Of a DNA stretch of 64,000 nucleotides, positions 55,508 through 63,613 are shown one piece after another; position 1 is the first letter of the stretch, and the number at the start of each line of letters is the position of its first letter. Below the pieces are notes generated by a model that worked only from the letters and a program-made list of their open reading frames with translations, was not told where the DNA came from and did no database searches. Source of the DNA: Methanococcus vannielii SB. GTDB lineage: Archaea; AGJL01; Methanococci; Methanococcales; Methanococcaceae. The DNA lies in contig NC_009634.1 of the NCBI RefSeq assembly GCF_000017165.1, positions 1,068,249 through 1,132,248 of the forward strand, read 5' to 3'. The translations under genes were made by a program, and so were the position numbers.

Positions 55508-56662
55508 ATGAAAGACGATTTAAAGGGAATTTATGCAATTTGGATTACTATTTTCGTTACAATGCTTGGAATAGGATTAATTTCGCCATTGCTTGCAATA
55601 TTTGCGAAATCTTACGGCTTAACTAACTTTCAAATTGGGCTTATTTTTGGTTCTTTTTCACTTGTAAGAACAATTTTTCAGTTACCTGCCGGAAAATTAT
55701 CGGATATCTATGGTAAAAAAATATTTTTAGTATGTGGTACTTTTTTATATGGTATTACTACGTTTTTATATGGATTTGCAAGCGGATTTGCAAGTATTTT
55801 TATTGTAAGGACACTTACTGGAGTATTTTCTGCATTTGTAAATCCTGTTGCAGGTTCATATATTGTTTCAGCGTCTCCAAAATCAAAGATTGGCGAATAC
55901 ATGGGATTATTTAATTCTGCAATATCTCTTGGATTTGGAATTGGGCCTTTATTAGGAGGATTACTTTCAGATATGTATGGAATAATGGTGCCTTTTTACG
56001 TATGCGGGGCTTTAGGTATAATTGCTTCGATAATAGCGTACTTTAAAGTTGAAGAAATTTCAAAACAAAATCTTCAAAAAACAAAATTAACCGGAAAAAA
56101 TTTATTTTCACTTGAATTCTTAAAGCATAGAAATTTCAGTGCTGCATTTATGATAAATATTGCAATAACGATTTCAAGGGGCGCAATTTTAGCATATCTT
56201 GCAATTTATGCCTATGACTATAATGTATCTGCACTAGGCATTGGTTTAATGCTTGCTGCAATGAATATGGTTCTTGCACTAACTCAAAAAAAATTTGGTG
56301 AACTATATGATAAAAGTGGAAAATTTATTATAGTTCCTGGAATTATCATTGGAAACCTTGGAATGTACGTTTTGTCATTTTCTAAATCTTTTCATGAAAT
56401 GTTTATATCATTAATAATTGCATCAATTGGCGCTTCAATGACCGGCCCTGCAATTAATGCAGTTGCAATAAAGGATATCCCAGAAACACGAAAAGGCGAA
56501 GCAATGGGGCTATATACTATAAGTATAAATGTTGGCATATTTTTAGGCGCTGTCATTTTAGGATATATTTCTGATATTGTTGGAATTTCTGCAATGTACC
56601 GTATTGGTGCTATATTTTCATTTTTAATAAGTTATATTGCATATATTGCAATAAAAAAATAA
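55508..56662 (+). CDS. Major facilitator superfamily transporter
   Basis: 384 residues with about 12 transmembrane segments. MFS motif A is visible in the loop between TM2 and TM3 (GKLSDIYGKKIF) and a second, weaker version in the centre (KKFGELYDKSGKFI). FVNPVAGSYIVSASPKSKIGEYMG resembles multidrug/sugar antiporters. Substrate unknown. The ATG follows AGGCGAGTTC. Preceded by the divergent ferredoxin gene, followed by 277 bases of AT-rich spacer with no gene seen. Confidence 0.85.
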   Translation: MKDDLKGIYAIWITIFVTMLGIGLISPLLAIFAKSYGLTNFQIGLIFGSFSLVRTIFQLPAGKLSDIYGKKIFLVCGTFLYGITTFLYGFASGFASIFIVRTLTGVFSAFVNPVAGSYIVSASPKSKIGEYMGLFNSAISLGFGIGPLLGGLLSDMYGIMVPFYVCGALGIIASIIAYFKVEEISKQNLQKTKLTGKNLFSLEFLKHRNFSAAFMINIAITISRGAILAYLAIYAYDYNVSALGIGLMLAAMNMVLALTQKKFGELYDKSGKFIIVPGIIIGNLGMYVLSFSKSFHEMFISLIIASIGASMTGPAINAVAIKDIPETRKGEAMGLYTISINVGIFLGAVILGYISDIVGISAMYRIGAIFSFLISYIAYIAIKK

Positions 56663-56939
56663 TTTCGTTTTATATATTGCTAACTATTTTATTAGGATTT
56701 TGAGTTCATTTTTTAAAACTACTGGTATGATTCTAATTTTAATGCAGTGTATTTTACTTTTTTAAAAAAATGGTAAATTTGAAGATAAATACTAAATTAT
56801 CCATTAAATCACCGCAATTTAAAAACTGAAGTTATATATCTATTTAATTATAATATATAATTAATCAAAACTTCTAAATTATGACCGTTTAAATTTAAAA
56901 AAATCTTAAAAATCTTAAAACTTTAAAGTTGGTAAAAAA

Positions 56940-57569
56940 ATGCCTTTAAATGAAATGGTTAGCGTCGTAACTAATTTGGTAGAACGAGGATATATTCGGA
57001 AAAAAAGTGTAGTAAGTGCACTTTTAAGCGTTCCAAGGCATAAATTTGTTCCAAAATATTTAGAATCAAGTGCATATCAGGATAATCCTTTAGAAATAGG
57101 CTACGGCCAGACAATTTCTGCAATACACATGGTTGGAATAATGTGCGAAGAACTTGATTTAGATAAGGGACAAAATGTTTTAGAAATTGGAACTGGATCG
57201 GGGTATCATGCAGCAGTAGTTTTAGAAATTATTGGAAAATCGGGCAAATTGACAACAATAGAAAGAGTTTTTGAGCTTTTTAATTCTGCAAAGGAAAATC
57301 TTTTAAAATTTGGCTATAATAATATTGAAGTAATTTATGGGGACGGTACAAAAGGCCATATAGAAAATGCGCCTTATGATCGGATATATTTGACTGCAGC
57401 CGGAAAAAAAGTTCCTGAAATTCTTTTTGAGCAGTTAAACGATGGGGGAATTCTTTTAGCCCCTGTTGGAACATATAATCAGTATTTAATTAAATATATG
57501 AAAATAAATGGCCAAATATATGAAGAAATTCTTTTAGAAGTATCATTTGTTCCATTAATTGAAGAATAA
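56940..57569 (+). CDS. pcm: Protein-L-isoaspartate O-methyltransferase
   Basis: 209 residues. Methylates L-isoaspartyl residues to start repair of damaged proteins, using SAM. Motifs: VPRHKFVPKYL, YGQTISAIHMVGIMCEEL, the SAM site VLEIGTGSGYHAAVVLEIIG and YDRIYLTAAGKKVPEILFEQL with LAPVGTY. Length is as expected (about 210). The ATG is preceded by AGTTGGTAAAAAA, a weak but usual spacing. Confidence 0.94.
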   Translation: MPLNEMVSVVTNLVERGYIRKKSVVSALLSVPRHKFVPKYLESSAYQDNPLEIGYGQTISAIHMVGIMCEELDLDKGQNVLEIGTGSGYHAAVVLEIIGKSGKLTTIERVFELFNSAKENLLKFGYNNIEVIYGDGTKGHIENAPYDRIYLTAAGKKVPEILFEQLNDGGILLAPVGTYNQYLIKYMKINGQIYEEILLEVSFVPLIEE

Positions 57570-57694
57570 CTTTTAAAAAGCAGTATTTCAAGAAAATGGA
57601 TATATTAAAAAATCAACATACTTTTTTATATCTGAAAATAAAATTATTTTTGAAACTTGTTACACTCTAAACGAAAGAATAATGGAGAGATATA

Positions 57695-58594
57695 ATGAAA
57701 AAATTAGGAACTGACCTTTTGAAAAGAGGATTTGCTAAAATGGTAAAACACGGCGTTGTAATGGATGTTACAAACGTTGAACAGGCGAAAATTGCAGAAG
57801 AAGCAGGTGCAGCAGCAGTAATGGCTTTAGAGCGAGTTCCTGCGGATATTCGGGTACAAGGTGGCGTTGCAAGAATGTCTGATCCTGACATGATTTTAGA
57901 AATTAAAGATGCCGTTTCAATCCCAGTAATGGCAAAAGCAAGAATTGGCCACTTTGTAGAAGCTCAGGTTTTAGAATCAATTGGCGTAGATATGATTGAT
58001 GAAAGTGAAGTTTTAACGCCTGCTGACGAAATAAACCACATAAATAAAAAAGCATTTACAGCACCATTTGTTTGTGGTGCAAGAAACTTGGGCGAAGCGT
58101 TAAGAAGAATTGATGAAGGCGCAGCAATGATAAGGACAAAAGGCGAAGCTGGAACTGGAAACGTTGTAGAGGCAGTAAAACACATGAGGGCAGTTAACGA
58201 AGGAATTGCAAGAGTAGTTGGCTATCACGAAATGGGTTTAGAAGCTGAACTTGTTCAAATGGCAAGAAACGAATTAAAAGTTCCAATGGAAATAATATTG
58301 GAAGTTGCAAAATTAAAAAGACTTCCAGTTGTAAATTTTGCGGCAGGAGGCATTGCAACACCTGCTGATGCAGCATTAATGATGCAAATGGGCTGTGATG
58401 GTGTATTTGTTGGTTCGGGAATTTTTAAGTCGGGAAATCCTGAAATACGGGCAAAAGCAATTGTAGAGGCAACTTATAATTTTGATAAACCAGAATTAAT
58501 CGGGGAAGTAAGTAAAAATTTAGGGGAAGCAATGGTTGGAATAAATATAGACCAGATTCCTGAAGAAATGCTCCTTGCAAAAAGAGGAATTTAA
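57695..58594 (+). CDS. pdxS: Pyridoxal 5'-phosphate synthase subunit PdxS
   Basis: 299 residues, (beta/alpha)8 barrel that makes PLP from ribose 5-phosphate, glyceraldehyde 3-phosphate and ammonia supplied by PdxT. Motifs: [34 protein letters not shown], catalytic lysines in MAKARIGHF and [16 protein letters not shown], and [32 protein letters not shown]. PdxT is not adjacent. ATG behind GGAGAGATATA. Confidence 0.97.
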   Translation: MKKLGTDLLKRGFAKMVKHGVVMDVTNVEQAKIAEEAGAAAVMALERVPADIRVQGGVARMSDPDMILEIKDAVSIPVMAKARIGHFVEAQVLESIGVDMIDESEVLTPADEINHINKKAFTAPFVCGARNLGEALRRIDEGAAMIRTKGEAGTGNVVEAVKHMRAVNEGIARVVGYHEMGLEAELVQMARNELKVPMEIILEVAKLKRLPVVNFAAGGIATPADAALMMQMGCDGVFVGSGIFKSGNPEIRAKAIVEATYNFDKPELIGEVSKNLGEAMVGINIDQIPEEMLLAKRGI

Positions 58595-58652
58595 ATTTTT
58601 AAACTTTAAATTTATTTACTTTTAAAATTTTTTAAAACAAATTTTTAGATGC

Positions 58653-58670
58653 TACCGAAAACTTTATATA
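58653..58670 (+). promoter_or_regulatory. Stable-RNA promoter of the tRNA-5S operon
   Basis: TACCGAAAACTTTATATA, identical over 18 bases to the tRNA-Gln promoter at 28959. The first tRNA starts 33 bases after it. Confidence 0.88.
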
Positions 58671-58703
58671 TTATAACACTAGTATTCAGTATGCGAACAA
58701 ATT

Positions 58704-58777
58704 GCCTCGGTGGCTCAGCCTGGTAGAGCGCCTGACTTGTAATCAGGTGGTCGGGGGTTCGAATCCCCCCCGAGGCT
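58704..58777 (+). tRNA. tRNA-Thr (TGT)
   Basis: Acceptor GCCTCGG/CCGAGGC, D-arm GCTCAGCCTGGTAGAGC, anticodon stem CTGAC/GTCAG-like around TTGTAAT (TGT), T-arm GGGGG/CCCCC, discriminator T. First gene of the RNA operon. The paralogue at 28801 (GGT) is similar in its D-arm. Confidence 0.95.
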
Positions 58778-58813
58778 TGAGTTACCTTTAAAAGAGGAAA
58801 AACTCGTTAAAAA

Positions 58814-58891
58814 GGGCCTGTGGGGTAGCCTGGTCCATCCTTTGGGATTTGGGATCCTGAGACCCCAGTTCAAATCTGGGCAGGCCCACCA
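58814..58891 (+). tRNA. tRNA-Pro (TGG), CCA encoded
   Basis: Acceptor GGGCCTG/CAGGCCC, anticodon stem TGGGA/TCCTG around TTTGGGA (anticodon TGG), T-arm CCCAG/CTGGG, discriminator A. The genome encodes the CCA tail here (58889-58891), unlike the other tRNAs of the cluster. Confidence 0.92.
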
Positions 58892-58898
58892 TTATTTC

Positions 58899-58972
58899 CC
58901 CGCGATAGTTCAGATTGGTAGAACGGCGGACTGTAGATCCGCATGTCGCTGGTTCAAATCCGGCTCGCGGGA
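58899..58972 (+). tRNA. tRNA-Tyr (GTA)
   Basis: Acceptor CCCGCGA/TCGCGGG, D-arm GTTCAGATTGGTAGAAC, anticodon loop CTGTAGA giving GTA, T-arm GCTGG/CCGGC around TTCAAAT, discriminator A. It lies 7 bases after the CCA of tRNA-Pro. Confidence 0.94.
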
Positions 58973-58989
58973 TTTAAATATCCCCTCAT

Positions 58990-59063
58990 GGGCCCGTAGC
59001 TTAGTCTGGTAGAGCGCCTGACTTTTAATCAGGCGGTCGAGGGTTCGAATCCCTTCGGGCCCG
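58990..59063 (+). tRNA. tRNA-Lys (TTT), copy 1
   Basis: Acceptor GGGCCCG/CGGGCCC, anticodon loop CTTTTAA (TTT), T-arm GAGGG/CCCTT, discriminator G. Identical to 59355-59428. It precedes the 5S rRNA. Confidence 0.95.
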
Positions 59064-59095
59064 TTCAAAACATTAAATACGTTTAGGTATTGTTT

Positions 59096-59214
59096 TGATA
59101 CGGCGGTCATAGCGGGGGTGTAACATCCGATCCCATCCCGATCTCGGAAATTAAGCCCTCCAGCGATTCCTTAAGTACTGCTATCTAGTGGGAACAAGGT
59201 GACGCTGCCGATCA
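59096..59214 (+). rRNA. rrf: 5S ribosomal RNA
   Basis: About 119 nt. Terminal helix TGAT..CGGC/GCCG..ATCA, the conserved loop CGATCCCATCCCGAT, and GAAATTAAGCCCTCC. It is isolated from 16S/23S and lies within a tRNA cluster, as described earlier for Methanococcus vannielii. A T-run follows it at 59216-59220. Ends are approximate. Confidence 0.94.
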
Positions 59215-59229
59215 CTTTTTATTCCAAAT

Positions 59230-59304
59230 GCCCTGGTGGTGTAGCTCGGCCTATCATACAGGACTGTCACTCCTGTGACTCGGGTTCAAATCCCGGCCAG
59301 GGCG
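59230..59304 (+). tRNA. tRNA-Asp (GTC), copy 1
   Basis: Acceptor GCCCTGG/CCAGGGC, anticodon loop CTGTCAC giving GTC, T-arm CGGG/CCCGG, discriminator G. Identical to 59451-59525. It follows the 5S rRNA by 15 bases. Confidence 0.94.
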
Positions 59305-59354
59305 CTTTGCGTCTTTTAAATAATAAATAATCAGTATTTTGAAAAAGCCGTTAT

Positions 59355-59428
59355 GGGCCCGTAGCTTAGTCTGGTAGAGCGCCTGACTTTTAATCAGGCG
59401 GTCGAGGGTTCGAATCCCTTCGGGCCCG
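59355..59428 (+). tRNA. tRNA-Lys (TTT), copy 2
   Basis: Identical to the tRNA-Lys at 58990-59063. Together with the tRNA-Asp at 59451 it repeats the Lys-Asp order, here without a 5S gene between them. Confidence 0.95.
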
Positions 59429-59450
59429 CTAATTTTCGTATATTAAAAAT

Positions 59451-59525
59451 GCCCTGGTGGTGTAGCTCGGCCTATCATACAGGACTGTCACTCCTGTGAC
59501 TCGGGTTCAAATCCCGGCCAGGGCG
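59451..59525 (+). tRNA. tRNA-Asp (GTC), copy 2
   Basis: Identical to 59230-59304. Last gene of the operon, 22 bases after tRNA-Lys copy 2. Confidence 0.94.
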
Positions 59526-59540
59526 CTTTTTTATTTTATG
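59526..59540 (+). terminator. T-rich terminator of the RNA operon
   Basis: CTTTTTTATTTTATG lies directly after the last tRNA-Asp. An oligo-T run fits an archaeal intrinsic terminator. Confidence 0.5.
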
Positions 59541-59579
59541 GAATGCTAATTCATATATTTAAATGTTTATGTGAAAAAA

Positions 59580-60197
59580 ATGGCTAAAGATGGCGAAGTA
59601 TTCAACTTGATTTTTGAAAGAGGGAATTTTTTAAAAAATGTTATTTTAAGCTTATTTAAGCCCTTAAAAACAGAAATTTTCAAAGAAACTATCCCTCCAA
59701 AATTAAATAACTGTATATGCTGCGGATTATGTGTTGAAGTCTGTCCAACTAATGCAATATCTATTTTTAAGTTTCGAGATATAATATGTGAGTCTTGTGG
59801 ATTATGTGTTGAAATATGTCAAAATTCTGCAATTAAAAAAGACAGGTTTTATGTTGACCCTCAAAAATGTACGAAATGTGGGTATTGCGTAATGTTTTGT
59901 ACGATTCCATTAATCAAAAATGAAATTCCCGTAAAAAAGGTTCCTGAAGTAACTCTAGAATGTAATAATTGCGGATTATGTATTTACCAATGTCTTGAAA
60001 AAGCAATTCAATTTAAAAATGGCGAAATAGTTATAAATCCAAAAATATGTAAAATTTGTTTAAAATGTGTTGAATTTTGCCCATTAAATGCATTACTGTC
60101 CCCAAATGATTCAGTAAAATCTAAAATTATAAATGTGGATTTAAACTCATGCATATTTTGTAAGGACTGTGAAGAAATATGCCCTATTAAAAAATAA
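59580..60197 (+). CDS. Polyferredoxin with six [4Fe-4S] motifs
   Basis: 205 residues from the ATG at 59580 (an in-frame GTG at 59571 is possible; both have a weak ribosome binding site). After about 45 residues of leader, six CxxCxxCxxxC motifs follow one another (CICCGLCVEVCP, CESCGLCVEICQ, CTKCGYCVMFCT, CNNCGLCIYQCL, CKICLKCVEFCP, CIFCKDCEEICP), enough for six clusters. There is no signal peptide or membrane anchor. It resembles the EhaP/MvhB and Vhc polyferredoxin type. No hydrogenase or reductase gene lies beside it, so its redox partner is unknown. Confidence 0.85.
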   Translation: MAKDGEVFNLIFERGNFLKNVILSLFKPLKTEIFKETIPPKLNNCICCGLCVEVCPTNAISIFKFRDIICESCGLCVEICQNSAIKKDRFYVDPQKCTKCGYCVMFCTIPLIKNEIPVKKVPEVTLECNNCGLCIYQCLEKAIQFKNGEIVINPKICKICLKCVEFCPLNALLSPNDSVKSKIINVDLNSCIFCKDCEEICPIKK

Positions 60198-60292
60198 TTT
60201 TTATCCCCTTAAAAAATTAAATCTTTTATCTCCGATAATATTATATATACGTTTAATTATTTTATTTTTAAGTAATTTGGAGGGGGTAAATA

Positions 60293-60847
60293 TTGGACAA
60301 TTCAAAAATCTTTTTCGCAGTATTTTTTGGAAGTATTATATTAAATGTTATAGGTGCATATATTGAATCACTATATTTACTTCCAATTTACATGGATAGT
60401 ACTGGAACAATTCTTTCAGCTATTTTATTAGGGCCTCACATTGGTGCAATAGTTGGACTTATAACAAACTTGTTAAATGGGTATCTATTACATAGCGAAC
60501 ATATCTTATTTGTTGGAGTAAATATTTTAATAGGAGTTATAACGGGGCAAATGCTTTATAAAAAGGATATCACTGCAAAATTAATGCTAAAAACGATTCT
60601 AATGGTAACTTTTGTAGCATCAATTCTTGGAAATTTCATATCAATAGCCTTTTTTGGGGGGGTTACTGAAGGAGGCGTAGGATTTTTTACAAATGCCTTA
60701 ACCAAATTTGTAGAAAACATTCCAACAGCTGCATTTTATTCAGGAATATGCACAAATACACTAGATAAACTTCTTTCATTTGCAATCGTTTTTGAAATAA
60801 TATATCTTTTTAAAAAACCACTTACACCACTTGGAGTAAAAATTTAA
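60293..60847 (+). CDS. ECF transporter S component-like membrane protein
   Basis: 184 residues, about five or six membrane segments (FFAVFFGSIILNVIGAYI; ILSAILLGPHIGAIVGLITNLLNGYLL; VGVNILIGVITGQML; LMVTFVASILGNFISIAFFGG). The pattern matches S components of energy-coupling factor vitamin transporters. TTG start at 60293 behind a strong GGAGGGGGT. No EcfA or EcfT gene lies here, so it would use shared modules encoded elsewhere. Substrate unknown. Confidence 0.68.
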   Translation: MDNSKIFFAVFFGSIILNVIGAYIESLYLLPIYMDSTGTILSAILLGPHIGAIVGLITNLLNGYLLHSEHILFVGVNILIGVITGQMLYKKDITAKLMLKTILMVTFVASILGNFISIAFFGGVTEGGVGFFTNALTKFVENIPTAAFYSGICTNTLDKLLSFAIVFEIIYLFKKPLTPLGVKI

Positions 60848-60930
60848 AATCTAATTTATTTTTTTAATATGCATGAAGTTTACTTTTTGACGATAAAAAA
60901 GGTAAATTGTCGTTAAAGTCCTATGAAAAC

Positions 60931-61470
60931 TCAATCGACTTTTAAAAGTTTTAAATATTCATCAACTACTTTTTGGTAGTTTTCGTTAGTTTTAAATTCT
61001 GAAATTTTATAAATTGATTTTTTCTTCCAACGTTCACAAATTTCTTTTTCAATACCCAATTTTTTTAAAAAATCGCAATTTCCACCAATAACATGCGGTA
61101 AAAAATAGTCAAAATCCAATTTAAACATACTTTTAAGAAATTCGTCAAGGTAGGCATAAATTTTAGAATTTTCTTCAATGCTTATTTCATTTTTCAGCCT
61201 TATTTCGTATTTCCATACATTGTCAAAGTGCAAATGTAGATTATACCCCTTTAAAAAAGATATTTCAAAGATACTATCTTTTCCAAAAAAATTTTCAGGA
61301 TTTTTTTCGTAAAAATGAGTAATTTTTCGTTCAATTTTTGAAAAATATCCAATGTCTGGTGAAACCGAACCGAAATAAAAGTTATTTAAATCCATACTAT
61401 CAAAATTACTTTTAAAATCCTTTTCAAGAATTATTTTTGATAAAACAAGGTGTGAATAAAAATTTGGCAT
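60931..61470 (-). CDS. Zinc-dependent phospholipase C-like protein
   Basis: 179 residues. It begins MPNFYSHLVLSKIIL, followed by SVSPDIGYF, ERKITHFYEKNP and FLKGYNLHLHFDNVW: the His/Asp spacing of the Zn-dependent PLC-like (pfam00882) family, here short and without signal peptide. Families like this act on phospholipids or other phosphodiesters; many archaeal members are uncharacterised. It is the last gene of a tight operon (9 bases after the phosphoglycerate mutase-like gene). Confidence 0.6.
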   Translation of the reverse strand: MPNFYSHLVLSKIILEKDFKSNFDSMDLNNFYFGSVSPDIGYFSKIERKITHFYEKNPENFFGKDSIFEISFLKGYNLHLHFDNVWKYEIRLKNEISIEENSKIYAYLDEFLKSMFKLDFDYFLPHVIGGNCDFLKKLGIEKEICERWKKKSIYKISEFKTNENYQKVVDEYLKLLKVD

Positions 61471-61479
61471 CTTTTAAAC

Positions 61480-62760
61480 CTATTTTAAATGATCAGTCTT
61501 ATTATTGTCTGGAACATACTTTAAAAGTTTATTTCCAAACCTTGTACCTGATATATTTGATAATCCCATGTAATTAAGTATTAAGGGCATTAAATTTTCC
61601 GAATTTATTCTTAAATGCCCCCTATAACAGGATTTTTCATTAAATTCATAAACTTCATCAGGCAAGATATTTTTTTTATAAATTGCAACTGGAATTTCTT
61701 CTCCAGAATGGATTAACGTTCCAACAGATGGCGTTGAATGGTCGCTAGTTACAATTACAAGATCTTCAGTTAATTCATTAATTTTTTCAAGATCTAAATC
61801 TATTTTTTCAAGGGTATTTACCTTACTTATTGGATTTTTAGTATGCGCCGCTTCATCTGGTTCTTTAGTGTGTATATGGATAAAATCGTAGTTTTTAAGT
61901 TCAATGCCCTTTAAAAACGCATCTTTAAAATTTCCTTCTTCAAAATAGTCCATTCCTATCAGTTTTGATAATCCCTTAAATACACTACTTTTTGCAATTA
62001 CTGCCCCTTTAATTCCCCATTTTTCATGAAAAGGCTCTAATTTCCTATATCTTCCGGCCCATTTCGTAAGTAGGAAGTTTGCAAGAGCTAAGCCATTTTC
62101 TTTTCTTTCTTTATTAACAACATGATTTTCCAAGATTAAACTACATTTTAACAAATATTCATTTAAAACTTTTGCAGTTTCTTCTGAAAAAAGTTCTTTT
62201 TTATTTTCAAAGCCATTTAATGGCTTAACTTTTAAAACGTGCTTTTCCCTGTAGAATGGGTCGCTATCTGATATTTTATCGGAAATTTCCCCATATAAAT
62301 TAGTTATTTCTAAGATACAATGAACATCATATGAATATACTAAATTAAACGTGTAGTTTCCAATTTTTTTTGGCAGGGAATCTATTAATTCATTAATTTC
62401 CTTTTTAAATATATTTTTAGTTCTCCTATCTAATACAAAGTATCCTTTTTCTGACTTAGATATAAACCCAAAGGAGGCCCTTAAGTATATCGAATTAGTA
62501 TTTATTTCTAAGTCTTCACCCAGTGCTTCTATGACCCCCCTTCCTGGAAAATCGGATAAATTATAGCCCCAAAGTAAAAAATGGGCAGTTTCAGTCCCTA
62601 AGGGTATTCCATTTCTAAATGGGGTAATCATTCCAGTAGTGCTTTTTTTTGCAAAAGTATCTAAATGTGGAGTTTTTGCATATTCTAACGGTGTTTTATT
62701 TTCTAAAATTTCAGAAGGCCTATCTCCAAGCCCATCTAAAAGTATAAGTAGCGTTCTCAT
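61480..62760 (-). CDS. apgM: Divergent phosphoglycerate mutase (apgM family)
   Basis: 426 residues, alkaline phosphatase superfamily. The best match is archaeal cofactor-independent phosphoglycerate mutase: ILLDGLGDRPSE (metal D9), NKTPLEYAKTPHLDTFA, FPGRGVIEALGEDLEI, FIHIHTKEPDEAAH and VTSDHSTPSVGTLIHSGEE. The nucleophile site GSDTAH of usual apgM is GTETAH here, with Thr56 and Glu57 in place of Ser and Asp. Thr can act as nucleophile in this superfamily, so the enzyme may be active but on another substrate. Operon with a PP-loop and a TIM-barrel gene. Confidence 0.75.
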   Translation of the reverse strand: MRTLLILLDGLGDRPSEILENKTPLEYAKTPHLDTFAKKSTTGMITPFRNGIPLGTETAHFLLWGYNLSDFPGRGVIEALGEDLEINTNSIYLRASFGFISKSEKGYFVLDRRTKNIFKKEINELIDSLPKKIGNYTFNLVYSYDVHCILEITNLYGEISDKISDSDPFYREKHVLKVKPLNGFENKKELFSEETAKVLNEYLLKCSLILENHVVNKERKENGLALANFLLTKWAGRYRKLEPFHEKWGIKGAVIAKSSVFKGLSKLIGMDYFEEGNFKDAFLKGIELKNYDFIHIHTKEPDEAAHTKNPISKVNTLEKIDLDLEKINELTEDLVIVTSDHSTPSVGTLIHSGEEIPVAIYKKNILPDEVYEFNEKSCYRGHLRINSENLMPLILNYMGLSNISGTRFGNKLLKYVPDNNKTDHLK

Positions 62761-62772
62761 GTTATCTTTTAT

Positions 62773-63594
62773 TTAAATATATTTTTTAACTGTTTCAATA
62801 TAGTTAAAATTTTTGGAGTATCCATTACGTAATATTTCAATTGAAGCAGGATATATAAACTTGGTTAATATTTCAAGTATCTTTTCTTTTTCAAAAATCA
62901 CTTTTCCATCACTATCCCTATAATTTCCGCTAAACATGCATGAATACTGGTTTTTTCCTTGTTCCCAGTTTTTTCCAATAATTTCTTTTATTTCAACTCC
63001 TTTTTCAATATTTTTTACAGGAAATAAAAGTTCTACCCCAAATTTTTCACATATCTCATGGTAAATTTCAAGTGTTTCTTTTAACTGGTCTATTTTAAAA
63101 TCATTATCGTGTAAAATTCTTTCTCCAGTTATTATTTTATTTCCAAAATGCTTCGCAATTGGTATTCTTATTACTCTTAAATATGCATGGCATCCAATAC
63201 ATGGGGAGTAATACCCATATTTTTTAATAATTGCAGCAACAAACCTTCCGTTTAGTGCATTCCAGAGTTTTGGTTCAAAAATAAAATGAAGGGGAAGCAA
63301 ATATTTTTTTTCATAAAGTTCGCCAATTCTTTCATTAATTAAATTCCAATTTTTGTAATATATTTCCCTTTCACCGTAGTCAGTACCCGTAAACGCCAAA
63401 ATTGGAAGAATTGCATCAATTTCGGGGTTTTCAAAAGCTTTAATTATTGCAGCAGCACTATCCCGGCCTGCAAATTCCCCTATTGCAATTTTTTTTGGAT
63501 TAATACCATACTCTTTAATAATTTTTAATGCATTTTCTGATAAAATGCAGTTTTCAAACGATTTTTTAAAATCTATATCCAAATTAACACCCAA
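62773..63594 (-). CDS. PP-loop ATPase-like protein with CxxC
   Basis: 273 residues. The N-terminal PP-loop is GEFAGRDSAAAI (residues 39-50), replacing SGGKDS by AGRDS. A central C131-x2-C134 (SPCIGCHAYLRVIRIPIAKHFG) is followed by ITGERIL. Similar arrangements occur in PP-loop enzymes of tRNA thiolation or nucleotide modification, but I do not recognise this family. No THUMP or ubiquitin-like partner is adjacent. It is 12 bases upstream of the phosphoglycerate mutase-like gene and 19 bases downstream of the TIM-barrel gene. Confidence 0.65.
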   Translation of the reverse strand: MGVNLDIDFKKSFENCILSENALKIIKEYGINPKKIAIGEFAGRDSAAAIIKAFENPEIDAILPILAFTGTDYGEREIYYKNWNLINERIGELYEKKYLLPLHFIFEPKLWNALNGRFVAAIIKKYGYYSPCIGCHAYLRVIRIPIAKHFGNKIITGERILHDNDFKIDQLKETLEIYHEICEKFGVELLFPVKNIEKGVEIKEIIGKNWEQGKNQYSCMFSGNYRDSDGKVIFEKEKILEILTKFIYPASIEILRNGYSKNFNYIETVKKYI

Positions 63595-63613
63595 AACTCT
63601 TTATTTTCCCAAC

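Noticed and set aside
58910-59110. A 66-codon minus-strand frame across the tRNA/5S cluster
   Set aside because: It is the antisense of tRNA genes.
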